A DNA stretch of 64,000 bases from Cereibacter_A azotoformans (GTDB lineage Bacteria; Pseudomonadota; Alphaproteobacteria; Rhodobacterales; Rhodobacteraceae), in assembly GCF_003050905.1 (NCBI RefSeq), contig NZ_QAOT01000013.1, one strand, 5' to 3'. A model generated the notes under the pieces. It was given only the letters and a program-made list of their open reading frames with translations. It was not told the origin of the DNA and did no database searches. This document shows, piece by piece, positions 41,516 through 51,886 of the stretch. Both the position numbers and the translations under genes were made by a program. Numbering within the stretch: position 1 is the first letter of the stretch; the number at the start of each line of letters is the position of its first letter.

Positions 41516-42826
41516 TCAGCCGGTCGCCACCAGCACCGACTCAATCCGTTCGAGGAAGAGCGCCGCATGCGCCTCCGAGAAGACCAGGGGCGGGCGGATC
41601 TTCAGCACATGGCCGAGCGGACCCGTGGCCGAAATCAGCACCCGCGCCTCGCGCAGCCCGTTGACGATGCGGCCGGCGGCGACCGGGTCCGGCGCCCGCG
41701 AGTCGGGATGCTCGACGTCGATTCCGATGAAGAGACCGGCGCCCCGCACCGCGCCCAGCCGGGGAAAGCGCGCGGCGAGGGCGCGAAGATCCTCGCGCAG
41801 CCGCGCCCCGACCGTCAGGGCATTGGCCTGCACCCTCTCGGCCTCGATCACCTCGAGGACGGCCAGCGCGGCCGCCGCGGCGACGGCGTTGCCGCCGAAC
41901 GTGTTGAAGTAGCGCGCACGGGCCCCGAAGCCCTCGACCAGTTCGGGCCGCAGCGCGAGGGCGGCCACCGGATAGCCGTTGCCCATCGGCTTGCCCATCG
42001 AGATCATGTCGGGCACCACCCCATGCCGCAGGAACCCCCACATCGCCTCGCCGGTGCGCCCGAAGCCCGGCTGCACCTCGTCGGCGATGAAGAGGCCGCC
42101 CGCCGCGCGGATCGCCTCGGCCGCAGGAGCGAGGAAGTCCGGCGGATCGGTGAAGACCCCGTCGGACGAGAAGACCGTGTCCACGATCAGCGCCGCGGGG
42201 CGGATGCCGTGCCGCTGAAGATCCGCCGCCGCCGCCGCGACCGCCGCGGCAAAGCCGGCATCCGCCTGCCTGGCCGCATCCGGCGCGGGCACGGTGCGGA
42301 CATGGGCCCCGAGCGGCACGCCCGGCCCGAGCGACGGCGACAGGGCTGCGACGGCCAGCGTCACGCCGTGATAGGCGTTCTCGGTCACGATCACGCCCGT
42401 GCCGCCCGTCGCCGCAAAGGCCAGCCGGAGTGCGAGATCGTTCGCCTCCGACCCGGTGCAGGTGAACATCACATGGCCGATCGCCTCGGGCAGGGTGGCC
42501 AGCAGCCGCTCGGCCAGCTCCAGCACGCCGTCATGCAGATAGCGCGTGTGGGTGGCCAGTTCGGCCGCCTGCCGCGCCACGGCCTCGACCACGCGGGGAT
42601 GGCAATGGCCGAGGGAGGCCACATTGTTGTAGGCATCGAGATAGGCCGTCCCCTCCGCGTCATAGAGCCAGACGCCCTCGCCCCGCACGATATGCAGCGG
42701 ACGCTCGTAAAAGAGCCGGTAGGCCGGCCCGAGCACCGCCTGCCGTCGCCCGACCAGCAACCGCTCGCGTTCGGAGAGACGCGCATCGCCCGGACGGAAG
42801 GCGTTGGGCATGGCATCGCGGATCAT
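41516..42826 (-). CDS. Class III PLP-dependent aminotransferase or phospho-lyase
   Basis: The 436-residue protein has the class III aminotransferase fold. The PLP region reads TCTGSEANDLALRLA near residue 120 and FIADEVQPGFGRTG near residue 240; the lysine that binds PLP is in SMGKPMGNGYPVAA near residue 275. It begins seven bases after a choline/aminoglycoside-kinase-type gene. In other organisms that pair encodes hydroxylysine kinase and 5-phosphohydroxylysine or ethanolamine-phosphate phospho-lyase, members of this same fold that eliminate phosphate instead of transaminating. I therefore favour a phospho-lyase over a simple omega-aminotransferase. Confidence 0.8.
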   Translation of the reverse strand: MIRDAMPNAFRPGDARLSERERLLVGRRQAVLGPAYRLFYERPLHIVRGEGVWLYDAEGTAYLDAYNNVASLGHCHPRVVEAVARQAAELATHTRYLHDGVLELAERLLATLPEAIGHVMFTCTGSEANDLALRLAFAATGGTGVIVTENAYHGVTLAVAALSPSLGPGVPLGAHVRTVPAPDAARQADAGFAAAVAAAAADLQRHGIRPAALIVDTVFSSDGVFTDPPDFLAPAAEAIRAAGGLFIADEVQPGFGRTGEAMWGFLRHGVVPDMISMGKPMGNGYPVAALALRPELVEGFGARARYFNTFGGNAVAAAAALAVLEVIEAERVQANALTVGARLREDLRALAARFPRLGAVRGAGLFIGIDVEHPDSRAPDPVAAGRIVNGLREARVLISATGPLGHVLKIRPPLVFSEAHAALFLERIESVLVATG

Positions 42827-42833
42827 CCTGGCC

Positions 42834-43871
42834 TCACGCCTCGCCGACTGCGCGGGCGAGGGATGCGGCCGCCGCCCCCGGCGCGAGCGCCGTCAGCGCC
42901 TCGAGCCCCGCCGCCGCCGCGGGCAGGTTGCGCAGGATGTAGGGCGCGTTCTCGGGCTGCTGCGCGGCCCGCGACGAGGCGATGGCAATCGTCGCAACCA
43001 TGCGCGCCGCGACCAGCTCCGGCAGGATCTCGATCTCGGAGGGCTGAAGCGGATTGGCCTCGTGATAGCCCGCCACCAGATCGGCCAGCGAGCCGGCCGG
43101 ATCGCCCGGCTCCAGTTGATAGGATCCCGCAATCGCCAGATCGCAGGCCCGCGCGGTCCTCACCATGTCGCCGAAGTCGATCACGCCCGTCACAAGCGAC
43201 GGGTCGGCCGGATCCACCATGATATTGTGGGAATTCATGTCGTTGTGCACCACCTGCCAGGGCAGGTCGGCCAGCCGCGGGGCGGCCTCGGCGTCGAACC
43301 GGTCGATCACCTGCCCGGCGAGGACCGCCGTTCGCGCATCGGGAATGGCGGGCAGAAGGGGCCGCAGCCGGGCCGCGTGGCGGATGTCCCACAGAAGCTC
43401 GTAATCGGCCGCCGGATGCGCGAAGTCGGCCAGGGCCGCCGTGATCCCGCCGAGGCAGCGCCCGATGGCCCGCCGCTGCGCCGCCCCGCCGCGGGCGCGC
43501 CAGAGCGGCTCGCCCCCGACCCATGTCAGAAGCCGCAGCAGATTGCCCGACGGCAGCTCGGCCCACGGCGCGCCCTCCAGGGTGCGGCCGACGCGCGGCA
43601 CCGGCAGGCTCGGCGCCCGGTCCTCGAGATGAAGGAGGGCGAGCGTCTGGAACTCGGTCACGCCCCGCGGCTCGGCGGCGTTCGCGATCTTGAGCACGAA
43701 CTCGCCGTGCCCGGTCACGAGGCGGAAGTTCTGGTCGCGCTCGGAGGTGAGCGGCAGGGCTCGGCCGTCCTGTCCGAAATGCGCCCGTGCCAGCCCTTCC
43801 GCCTCGGTTGCCGTGAAGGCGGGGCGGGGCGCGGCGAGCAGGGTTCCGATCGGCAAGGCGGAGTGGGGCAA
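42834..43871 (-). CDS. Aminoglycoside/choline kinase-fold protein (hydroxylysine kinase-like)
   Basis: The 345-residue protein has the APH kinase motifs FVLKIANAAEPRG near residue 59, HNDMNSHNIMVDP near residue 210 and VIDFGDMVRTARACDLAIA near residue 230, corresponding to the ATP-binding lysine, catalytic Asp and metal-binding Asp. Coupled to a class III aminotransferase-fold gene, it fits the hydroxylysine kinase group, which uses GTP or ATP to phosphorylate an amino alcohol before phospho-lyase action. The true substrate is not known. Confidence 0.82.
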   Translation of the reverse strand: MPHSALPIGTLLAAPRPAFTATEAEGLARAHFGQDGRALPLTSERDQNFRLVTGHGEFVLKIANAAEPRGVTEFQTLALLHLEDRAPSLPVPRVGRTLEGAPWAELPSGNLLRLLTWVGGEPLWRARGGAAQRRAIGRCLGGITAALADFAHPAADYELLWDIRHAARLRPLLPAIPDARTAVLAGQVIDRFDAEAAPRLADLPWQVVHNDMNSHNIMVDPADPSLVTGVIDFGDMVRTARACDLAIAGSYQLEPGDPAGSLADLVAGYHEANPLQPSEIEILPELVAARMVATIAIASSRAAQQPENAPYILRNLPAAAAGLEALTALAPGAAAASLARAVGEA

Positions 43872-44073
43872 GGTGGGCTCCTCGGCGATGAGGAGGCGAT
43901 CATGGGCGAGCCGCTCGCGGAAGGGAAGCCGAAGAGGCCGTTTTCATTCCGCCTGATCCGCAGGCAAGGCGCCGGAGAAACCGGCAATGATGCCCATGCG
44001 GGCGGTGACCTCGCGAACCGGGCCGGGATGGCCGGTTGCTGCGCCCGGGGGCCGATGATGGTATGCGCTGAGA

Positions 44074-44901
44074 ATGAACGCCCTCACGCCCCCACGCGAC
44101 TGTCTGGAACGCAGCCAAGGCCATGCGCAGGTGACGCTTGCGCGGGTGCGCGGGGCGGTCCGGCTGCGCGATCTGGCGCAGCGGGGCTCGGCCAAGGCCT
44201 TTCTGCCGCGGGTGGACGGGCCGGTGCCCGAGATCGTGTTCCTCAACACGTCGGGGGGACTGACCGGCGGCGACCGGCTCTCCTATCGGCTGGAGGTGGG
44301 CGAGGGATGCCGCGCCGTCGCCACCACCCAGACCGCCGAGCGGGCCTATGCCGCGGGCCGGGGCGTCGCACAGGTGCGGGTTGCGCACGAGGTCGGGGCG
44401 GGCGGCTGGCTCGACTGGCTGCCGCAGGAGACGATCCTGTTCGAGGATTCGGCCCTGGACCGGCGGACCGAGATCGTGCTCGGGCCGGGGGCGGGCTGCC
44501 TCATGGTGGAATCGGTGGTGCTGGGGCGGGCGGCCATGGGCGAGACGCTGTCGCGGCTGGCCTTCCGCGACCTGCGCCAGATCACGCGCGGGGGGCGCCC
44601 GGTGCTGGTCGAGCCGCTGGCGCTGGACGATCGGGCGCTCGCGGCGGCGGCCGGGGCGGCTGTCCTTGGTGGATCGCGCGCTCTTGCCACGCTTGCCCTG
44701 GTGGGGCCGGGCGCCGAGGATGCGCTCGGGCCCGCGCGGGCCGTGCTGGACGAGCCGGGGGTGGAAGCCGCAGCCTCGGCCTTCGATGGCAAGCTGCTGG
44801 TGCGGATGCTGGCGCTTGACGGCTGGCCGCTGCGGCGGCAGGTGGCGCGGGTGCTGGGGGTGCTGCGGGGCCGGGCTCTGCCGCGCGTGTGGCAGGACTG
44901 A
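44074..44901 (+). CDS. ureD: Urease accessory protein UreD
   Basis: The 275-residue protein has the UreD family segments FLNTSGGLTGGDRLSYRLEVG near residue 53 and TTQTAERAYAA near residue 85. It is the scaffold that binds apo-urease and recruits UreF and UreG for nickel insertion. First gene of the urease operon, 202 bases from the divergent kinase gene. Confidence 0.95.
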   Translation: MNALTPPRDCLERSQGHAQVTLARVRGAVRLRDLAQRGSAKAFLPRVDGPVPEIVFLNTSGGLTGGDRLSYRLEVGEGCRAVATTQTAERAYAAGRGVAQVRVAHEVGAGGWLDWLPQETILFEDSALDRRTEIVLGPGAGCLMVESVVLGRAAMGETLSRLAFRDLRQITRGGRPVLVEPLALDDRALAAAAGAAVLGGSRALATLALVGPGAEDALGPARAVLDEPGVEAAASAFDGKLLVRMLALDGWPLRRQVARVLGVLRGRALPRVWQD

Positions 44902-44911
44902 GGGGAACGAC

Positions 44912-45214
44912 ATGAACCTGACGCCGAGAGAAAAGGACAAGCTCCTCATCAGTCTGGCCGCCATCGTGGCGCGCAACAGGCTCGAGCGCGGGGTCAGGCT
45001 CAACCACCCCGAAGCGGTGGCGCTGATCTCGGATTTCGTGGTCGAGGGGGCGCGCGAAGGCCGCTCGGTCGCCGATCTCATGCAGGCCGGGGCCCATGTG
45101 ATCCGCGCCGAGCAATGTATGGAGGGCGTGCCCGAGATGCTGCATTCGGTGCAGGTCGAGGCGACCTTCCCCGACGGAACCAAGCTCGTCACCGTCCACC
45201 ACCCGATCCGCTGA
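44912..45214 (+). CDS. ureA: Urease gamma subunit UreA
   Basis: The 100-residue protein starts MNLTPREKDKLLISLAAIVA and has the full gamma-subunit length, ending in KLVTVHHPIR. It assembles with UreB and UreC into the trimer of the enzyme that hydrolyses urea to ammonia and carbamate. GGGGAACGA before the ATG serves as ribosome binding site. Confidence 0.98.
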   Translation: MNLTPREKDKLLISLAAIVARNRLERGVRLNHPEAVALISDFVVEGAREGRSVADLMQAGAHVIRAEQCMEGVPEMLHSVQVEATFPDGTKLVTVHHPIR

Positions 45215-45264
45215 GAGGTGCGCATGCCGGCCCATCCCTTCCGCGTCTCCCCACAGGTGAGCGC

Positions 45265-45570
45265 ATGATCCCCGGAGAGATCTTCCCCGCCGAGGGTGAG
45301 ATTCTGCTGAACGCGGAACGCATGCAGGTGACGCTTGTTGTCTCCAATGCCGGCGATCGGCCGGTGCAGGTAGGCTCGCACTACCACTTCGCGGAGACGA
45401 ACCCCGCGCTCAACTTCGACCGTGAGGCCGCACGCGGGATGCGTCTGGACATCCCCGCCGGCACCGCTGTGCGATTCGAGCCCGGCCAGACCCGGGAAGT
45501 GCGACTTGTGTCTTATGCCGGTGCCCGTGAAGTCTATGGCTTCAACGGCCGGATCATGGGCAAGTTGTAG
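45265..45570 (+). CDS. ureB: Urease beta subunit UreB
   Basis: The 101-residue protein has the beta-subunit pattern MIPGEIFPAEGEILLN, VGSHYHFAETNPALNFDR and REVYGFNGRIMGKL. The ATG at 45265 is preferred over upstream frames because it starts the conserved IPGE segment. It lies 50 bases after ureA. Confidence 0.97.
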   Translation: MIPGEIFPAEGEILLNAERMQVTLVVSNAGDRPVQVGSHYHFAETNPALNFDREAARGMRLDIPAGTAVRFEPGQTREVRLVSYAGAREVYGFNGRIMGKL

Positions 45571-45594
45571 CGGCCTCGACAACAGGAGTATGGA

Positions 45595-45912
45595 ATGCCG
45601 CTCGCCTTGCCCTTCACCAGCCTTATGGCGCTCTATTGGCAGACCGGGATGATGGTCGTCGAAGCGCAGACCGTCATGGCGATCCGAACCATGGGCATGA
45701 TGGGCGTGCTGACGCCGCACCCGCTCGAGAATCAGCGCATGGTGGCCGAGAAGGGCGTGGCCTTCGCTCAGGCGGCCCACGCGGCCACGACGGCCGCGAT
45801 GCAGGGCAAGCGGCCCGACGAGGTCGCCGCGGCCGCGCTGAAGCCGATCCGCCGCCGGACGCGCGTCAATGCGGCGCGCCTCACCCGTGCCGCGAAGCGC
45901 GCGAAGGCCTGA
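45595..45912 (+). CDS. Small unknown protein within the urease operon
   Basis: This 105-residue protein has no known motif. Its N-terminal half is hydrophobic and methionine-rich (PLALPFTSLMALYWQTGMMV), while the C-terminal half is Ala/Arg/Lys-rich (IRRRTRVNAARLTRAAKRAK). The composition resembles phasin-like or membrane-associated small proteins. It follows ureB by 24 bases and has a GGAG ribosome binding site. A gene at this place is not part of the standard urease set; similar small proteins are found between ureB and ureC in related Rhodobacters as I recall. Confidence 0.7.
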   Translation: MPLALPFTSLMALYWQTGMMVVEAQTVMAIRTMGMMGVLTPHPLENQRMVAEKGVAFAQAAHAATTAAMQGKRPDEVAAAALKPIRRRTRVNAARLTRAAKRAKA

Positions 45913-46245
45913 CGTGACGCGCCTGCCTGCCGGATCTGCGGGCCTGTGCGGTCCGATCGGCGTCCGGCGGCGGAGGCAGGCCCCTTGGGCAGAGGACGGA
46001 CCCCTCGGCGCCTGTCTTGCGCCGGCCGGGCGCGCGTCCGGCCGGCGCTCCGACGAGGGTTCCTGCGCGCAGACAGGTGCTGATCCGTCTCGGGATGCCT
46101 CCCTCACATCCGGCGCGGGCCGTGCGGGGCGGAGGCGACCTAGGGTCACCGCACCCGGCGCGCCAATGTCGGGTTGCACGCCCGCCTGTGTCCATCGCCG
46201 CACGGGGCGGACACGCCCCACTCCCGCTAGCGCCAAGGAGGGTTC
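45913..46245. other. Gap before ureC with a strong hairpin
   Basis: These 333 bases contain no supported gene. The main feature is the hairpin at 46019-46048. A strong ribosome binding site AAGGAGG lies just upstream of ureC. Otherwise no element is recognised. Confidence 0.6.
46019..46048 (+). terminator. 11-pair hairpin upstream of ureC
   Basis: Perfect arms GCGCCGGCCGG (46019-46029) and CCGGCCGGCGC (46038-46048) flank an eight-base loop. No T-run follows. It could attenuate or protect the mRNA between the small unknown gene and ureC. Confidence 0.6.
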
Positions 46246-47952
<1,707 letters not shown>

Positions 47953-48007
47953 GGCCGGCCGTGGCGGGGCAGGCGCGGGAGGGTCGGCCTGCGGCGGACC
48001 GCCGCGC

Positions 48008-48340
48008 CTAATGCACGGCGCGCAGGGCGGGGACAGGCGGGCGGGCCGGACCCACGGCGGCGGGCAGACAGCGCACCTCCCGCGTGACGCTCTCGCTCCA
48101 GTAGCGGGGGTCGGCCAGGACCGCTTCGGGCAGACGGGCGGTGTCGAACAGGCGGAACCGCCGCTCGGCCACTTCGGCGCGGAAGTGCCGGCCTTCCATC
48201 TCGTCATCCGGTGCCGCAAGGATCCGGGCACAGAGCCGAGCCTCTCGCAGCCGCAAACGCGCGATGGCCGCCCGCACCTCTCCCAGTTCGTCCGCCGGGC
48301 TGGCCGCCTTCGACTTGTGCATGTCTGCCCCCGTTGCCAT
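48008..48340 (-). CDS. Unknown protein, antisense gene within the urease operon
   Basis: The frame of 110 residues (or 104 from an inner ATG at 48322) lies on the minus strand between ureC and ureE and points towards ureC. The residues show helical, charged composition: SPADELGEVRAAIARLRLRE and later RYWSESVTREVRCLPAAVGP. I do not recognise the family. A ribosome binding site (GGGGGCAG) stands before the inner start. It is surrounded by plus-strand genes, so it would transcribe against the operon. Coding status is likely but not certain. Confidence 0.55.
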   Translation of the reverse strand: MATGADMHKSKAASPADELGEVRAAIARLRLREARLCARILAAPDDEMEGRHFRAEVAERRFRLFDTARLPEAVLADPRYWSESVTREVRCLPAAVGPARPPVPALRAVH

Positions 48341-48409
48341 TCTGTTCCCGACACATAACCGGCCGTCCCTTAACGAATCGCTGACGCCGGAGCAGAGAAA
48401 GGACCTTCC

Positions 48410-48958
48410 ATGACCGAGCTTCCCCAGGCACGCCGGCTGCTGAGACAGGGTGAATGGACGGGCGTGGCCGCGGGCCGCGTGCAGCTCGGCTATGACGAGC
48501 GGTTCCTGCGCCGCAAGCGCCTCGAGACCGTTGCGGGCGACGGGTTCCTTGTGGATCTGCCCGAGACGACCAGCCTTGACGAGGGCGACGCCTTCGAGCT
48601 GGCCGACGGCCGTCTGATCGAGGTGTGCGCGGCCGAGGAAGAGGTGGTCTCGATAACCGGGCCGATCCTGCGGGCCGCCTGGCACATCGGCAACCGACAC
48701 ACGCCCTGCCAGATCGAGCCGGACCGGCTGGTGATCCGCCGCGACCATGTGCTCGAAGGGATGCTGCGGGGCCTGGGCCTCAGCCTCGAGCCGAGAACCG
48801 AGCCGTTCCGGCCCGAAGGCGGCGCCTACGGCCACGGCCGCACGATGGGCCACGATCATGGCCCCGCGCATGACCATGATCATCACCACCCGCATGTCCA
48901 TGTTCACATCTCGCGCAAGGCCGACGAGGACGAGACGCCCGACGCCGACCCGGCATGA
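48410..48958 (+). CDS. ureE: Urease accessory protein UreE
   Basis: The 182-residue nickel chaperone has an N-terminal peptide-binding domain, a C-terminal metal-binding domain (WHIGNRHTPCQIE near residue 88) and a His-rich tail (DHDHHHPHVHVH) that binds nickel. It overlaps ureF by four bases. Confidence 0.96.
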   Translation: MTELPQARRLLRQGEWTGVAAGRVQLGYDERFLRRKRLETVAGDGFLVDLPETTSLDEGDAFELADGRLIEVCAAEEEVVSITGPILRAAWHIGNRHTPCQIEPDRLVIRRDHVLEGMLRGLGLSLEPRTEPFRPEGGAYGHGRTMGHDHGPAHDHDHHHPHVHVHISRKADEDETPDADPA

Positions 48959-49587
48959 GCCGCGCGCTGCTCACGCTCGTCCAGTGGCTCTCGCCGGCCT
49001 TCCCGACCGGGGCCTTCGCCTATTCGCATGGGCTGGAATGGGCGATCGCCGAGGGCGAGGTGCAGGATGCGGCCGGCGTGGAACAGTGGGTCGCCGACAT
49101 CCTGCGCTTCGGGTCCGGGCGGACGGATGCGATCCTGCTCGCCCACGCTCTGAAGGGCCATGATCTCGAGGCGCTCTCGGATCTGGCGCGCGCTCTGGCG
49201 CCTTCGGCCGAACGGCTGCGCGAGACCGAGGAGCAGGGGGCGGCCTTTGCGGCCACCACGGCGGCGCTGACCGGGCGCGCGCTGCCGCCGCGGCCCCTGC
49301 CGGTGGCGATCGGGCAGGCGGCGGCCGCGCTCGGTCGGCCGGTGACCGAGGTGCTGGAGCTGACGCTCCATGCCTTCGCCGCCAATCTGGTCTCGGCGGC
49401 GGTGCGATTCGTCCCGCTCGGCCAGACCGAGGGGCAGGCGATCCTGTCCAGCCTGCATCCGCTGATCGAGGAGATCGCGCGCGAGTCGGCGGAGGCGCCG
49501 ATCGAGGCGATCGGCAGCGCGGCCGTCCGCGGCGACCTTGCGGCCATGCGGCACGAAACCCAGCAAGTGAGGATCTTCAAGACATGA
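48955..49587 (+). CDS. ureF: Urease accessory protein UreF
   Basis: The 210-residue helical protein starts with the family segment QWLSPAFPTGAFAYSHGLEW. It forms the UreDFG activation complex and gates the UreG GTPase. The ATG overlaps ureE, and the stop overlaps ureG. Confidence 0.96.
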   Translation: MSRALLTLVQWLSPAFPTGAFAYSHGLEWAIAEGEVQDAAGVEQWVADILRFGSGRTDAILLAHALKGHDLEALSDLARALAPSAERLRETEEQGAAFAATTAALTGRALPPRPLPVAIGQAAAALGRPVTEVLELTLHAFAANLVSAAVRFVPLGQTEGQAILSSLHPLIEEIARESAEAPIEAIGSAAVRGDLAAMRHETQQVRIFKT

Positions 49588-50207
49588 GCCACGGACCCCT
49601 GCGGGTGGGAATCGGCGGCCCGGTGGGCGCCGGCAAGACCACCCTGACCGAAAAACTCTGCGCGGCGCTGGCGCATCGCTGCTCGATGGCGGTCATCACC
49701 AACGACATCTACACGCGCGAGGACGCCGAGGCGCTGATGCGGGCGCAGGTGCTGCCGGCCGAGCGGATCCGCGGGGTCGAGACCGGAGGCTGCCCCCATA
49801 CCGCGATCCGCGAGGATGCCTCGATCAACCTCGCCGCCGTGGCCGATCTGCGGCGTGCCTTTCCCGACCTCGACCTGATCCTGATCGAGTCGGGGGGCGA
49901 CAATCTCGCCGCGACCTTCAGCCCGGAACTGGCCGACCTCACCCTCTATGTGATCGACACGGCCGCCGGGCAGGACATCCCGCGCAAGCGGGGGCCCGGC
50001 CTCGCGCGCTCGGATCTGCTGGTTGTCAACAAGACCGATCTCGCGCCCCATGTGGGCGTCGATCTTCGCCTGCTCGAAGAGGACACGAAGACGGCGCGAG
50101 GCCGGAGACCCTATGTCATGGCGCAGCTTCGCCGGGGGGCGGGCGTGGCCGAGATCGTGGCCTTCCTCGAGCGTGAGGGCGGGCTCCAACTCCTGCCTCA
50201 GGAATAA
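49584..50207 (+). CDS. ureG: Urease accessory GTPase UreG
   Basis: The 207-residue GTPase has the P-loop GIGGPVGAGKTTLTEKL near residue 13, the metal-binding CPH in GVETGGCPHTAIREDAS and the base motif NKTDLAPHVG. It drives nickel delivery into urease. Confidence 0.98.
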   Translation: MSHGPLRVGIGGPVGAGKTTLTEKLCAALAHRCSMAVITNDIYTREDAEALMRAQVLPAERIRGVETGGCPHTAIREDASINLAAVADLRRAFPDLDLILIESGGDNLAATFSPELADLTLYVIDTAAGQDIPRKRGPGLARSDLLVVNKTDLAPHVGVDLRLLEEDTKTARGRRPYVMAQLRRGAGVAEIVAFLEREGGLQLLPQE

Positions 50208-50506
50208 GCAGCTGGCCGATTCCGCGCCACACCGGCGCGACCGCTGCCTGATCCTTGGACGTGGCGCCCGCTTCTGATGAAAAGACGGGCATTCTCGCCC
50301 ATCGTCCGGCGGGCTTGGTCTCGCTGTCTTGCCCGCTCCGGCGCCCCGACGTCATCTGATCCCGCGAGGATCGTCCGCGAGGCGATCCGGCGCCCGCGGG
50401 CAAACAGCCCCGCGGCGGATCAACAGGGGACTGCCAAGGCTCGAGAATCGCGACCGGCCCACCGGGACCGGACGGGCGGAGCCTTGCTGAAACAGGGAAC
50501 AGGACC
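50208..50506 (+). promoter_or_regulatory. Gap before urtA (probable urt promoter)
   Basis: The 299 bases contain no gene that I can support. The urt promoter is expected here. Small inverted repeats are present, for example GGGC-ATTCTC-GCCC at 50288-50301, but no clear sigma-54 or NtrC element was identified. Confidence 0.4.
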
Positions 50507-51787
50507 ATGAAGATGTTCAGGGGATATCTGATCGGCACGGCGCTGGGCCTGTCGCTGGCGGGCGCGGCGCTCGCTCAGCAGGACACGATCAAGATCGGCG
50601 TGCTCCATTCGCTCTCGGGCACGATGGCGATTTCCGAGACGACGCTGAAGGACACGGTCCTGATGCTCGTCGATCAGCAGAACGCCAAGGGCGGCCTGCT
50701 CGGCAAGAAGCTCGAGGCGGTGGTGGTGGACCCCGCCTCGGATTGGCCGCTCTTTGCCGAGAAGGCGCGCGAGCTTCTGACCGTCAACGACGTGGACGTG
50801 ATCTTCGGCTGCTGGACCTCCGTCAGCCGCAAGTCGGTGCTGCCGGTGATCGAGGAGCTGAATGGCCTGCTGTTCTATCCCGTCCAGTATGAGGGCGAGG
50901 AATCCTCGAAGAACGTCTTCTACACGGGCGCCGCGCCGAACCAGCAGGCGATTCCGGCGGTGGATTACTTCCTCGAGGAACTGGGCGTCGAGAAGTTCGC
51001 GCTCCTTGGCACCGACTACGTCTATCCGCGCACCACGAACAACATCCTCGAAAGCTACCTGCAGCAGAAGGGCATCGCCAAGGGCGACATCTTCGTGAAC
51101 TACACCCCCTTCGGCCATTCCGACTGGTCGAAGATCGTGGCCGACGTGAAGGCGCTGGGTGCTGACGGCAAGAAGGTGGGCGTGATCTCGACCATCAACG
51201 GCGACGCCAACATCGGCTTCTACAAGGAGCTGGCCGCCGCCGGCATTTCGGCCGACGACATCCCCGTGGTGGCCTTCTCCGTCGGCGAGGAGGAGCTTTC
51301 GGGTCTCGACACGTCGAACCTCGTGGGGCACCTCGCCGCCTGGAACTACTTCCAGTCCGCCGAAAGCCCCGAGAACGAGGCCTTCATCACGGACTGGAAG
51401 GCCCGGATGGGCGAGAAGCGGGTGACGAACGACCCGATGGAAGCCACCTACATCGGCTTCAACATGTGGGTGAACGCGGTCACCGAGGCCGGCACGACCG
51501 ACGTGGACCCGGTGGCCGATGCGATGATCGGGCAGAAATTCCCGAACCTCACCGGCTCCGAGGCCGAGATGCTGCCGAACCACCACCTGACCAAGCCCGT
51601 GCTGATCGGCGAGATCATGGACGACGGCCAGTTCGACATCGTCTCGCAGACCGAGCCGGTGCCGGGCGACGCCTGGACCGACTTCCTGCCCGAATCCGCC
51701 GTGCTCGAGTCGGACTGGAAGACGCTGGATTGCGGCATGTACAACACCGAGACCAAGACCTGCGTCCAGATCAAGTCGAACTACTGA
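50507..51787 (+). CDS. urtA: Urea ABC transporter substrate-binding protein UrtA
   Basis: The 426-residue protein has a signal peptide (cleavage near AALAQQD) and the branched-chain amino acid-type binding fold. Family motifs are KIGVLHSLSGTMAISE at the mature start, FGCWTSVSRKSVLPV near residue 105 and KPVLIGEIMDDGQFDIVSQT near the C-terminus. It delivers urea to UrtBC. Next to urease genes, the assignment is secure. Confidence 0.97.
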   Translation: MKMFRGYLIGTALGLSLAGAALAQQDTIKIGVLHSLSGTMAISETTLKDTVLMLVDQQNAKGGLLGKKLEAVVVDPASDWPLFAEKARELLTVNDVDVIFGCWTSVSRKSVLPVIEELNGLLFYPVQYEGEESSKNVFYTGAAPNQQAIPAVDYFLEELGVEKFALLGTDYVYPRTTNNILESYLQQKGIAKGDIFVNYTPFGHSDWSKIVADVKALGADGKKVGVISTINGDANIGFYKELAAAGISADDIPVVAFSVGEEELSGLDTSNLVGHLAAWNYFQSAESPENEAFITDWKARMGEKRVTNDPMEATYIGFNMWVNAVTEAGTTDVDPVADAMIGQKFPNLTGSEAEMLPNHHLTKPVLIGEIMDDGQFDIVSQTEPVPGDAWTDFLPESAVLESDWKTLDCGMYNTETKTCVQIKSNY

Positions 51788-51886
51788 CCGGCCGGGGGCG
51801 GCCCCGCGCCGTCCCCGCCGCCGCGGCCGTCATGCCGACAGCGGGGGCGCCGCACCGTCGCCCCCGACCGTGAGACCGAGGTTTGA

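Noticed and set aside
50208..50506. Sigma-54/NtrC promoter before urtA
   Set aside because: No convincing TGGCAC-N5-TTGC element is present in the gap.
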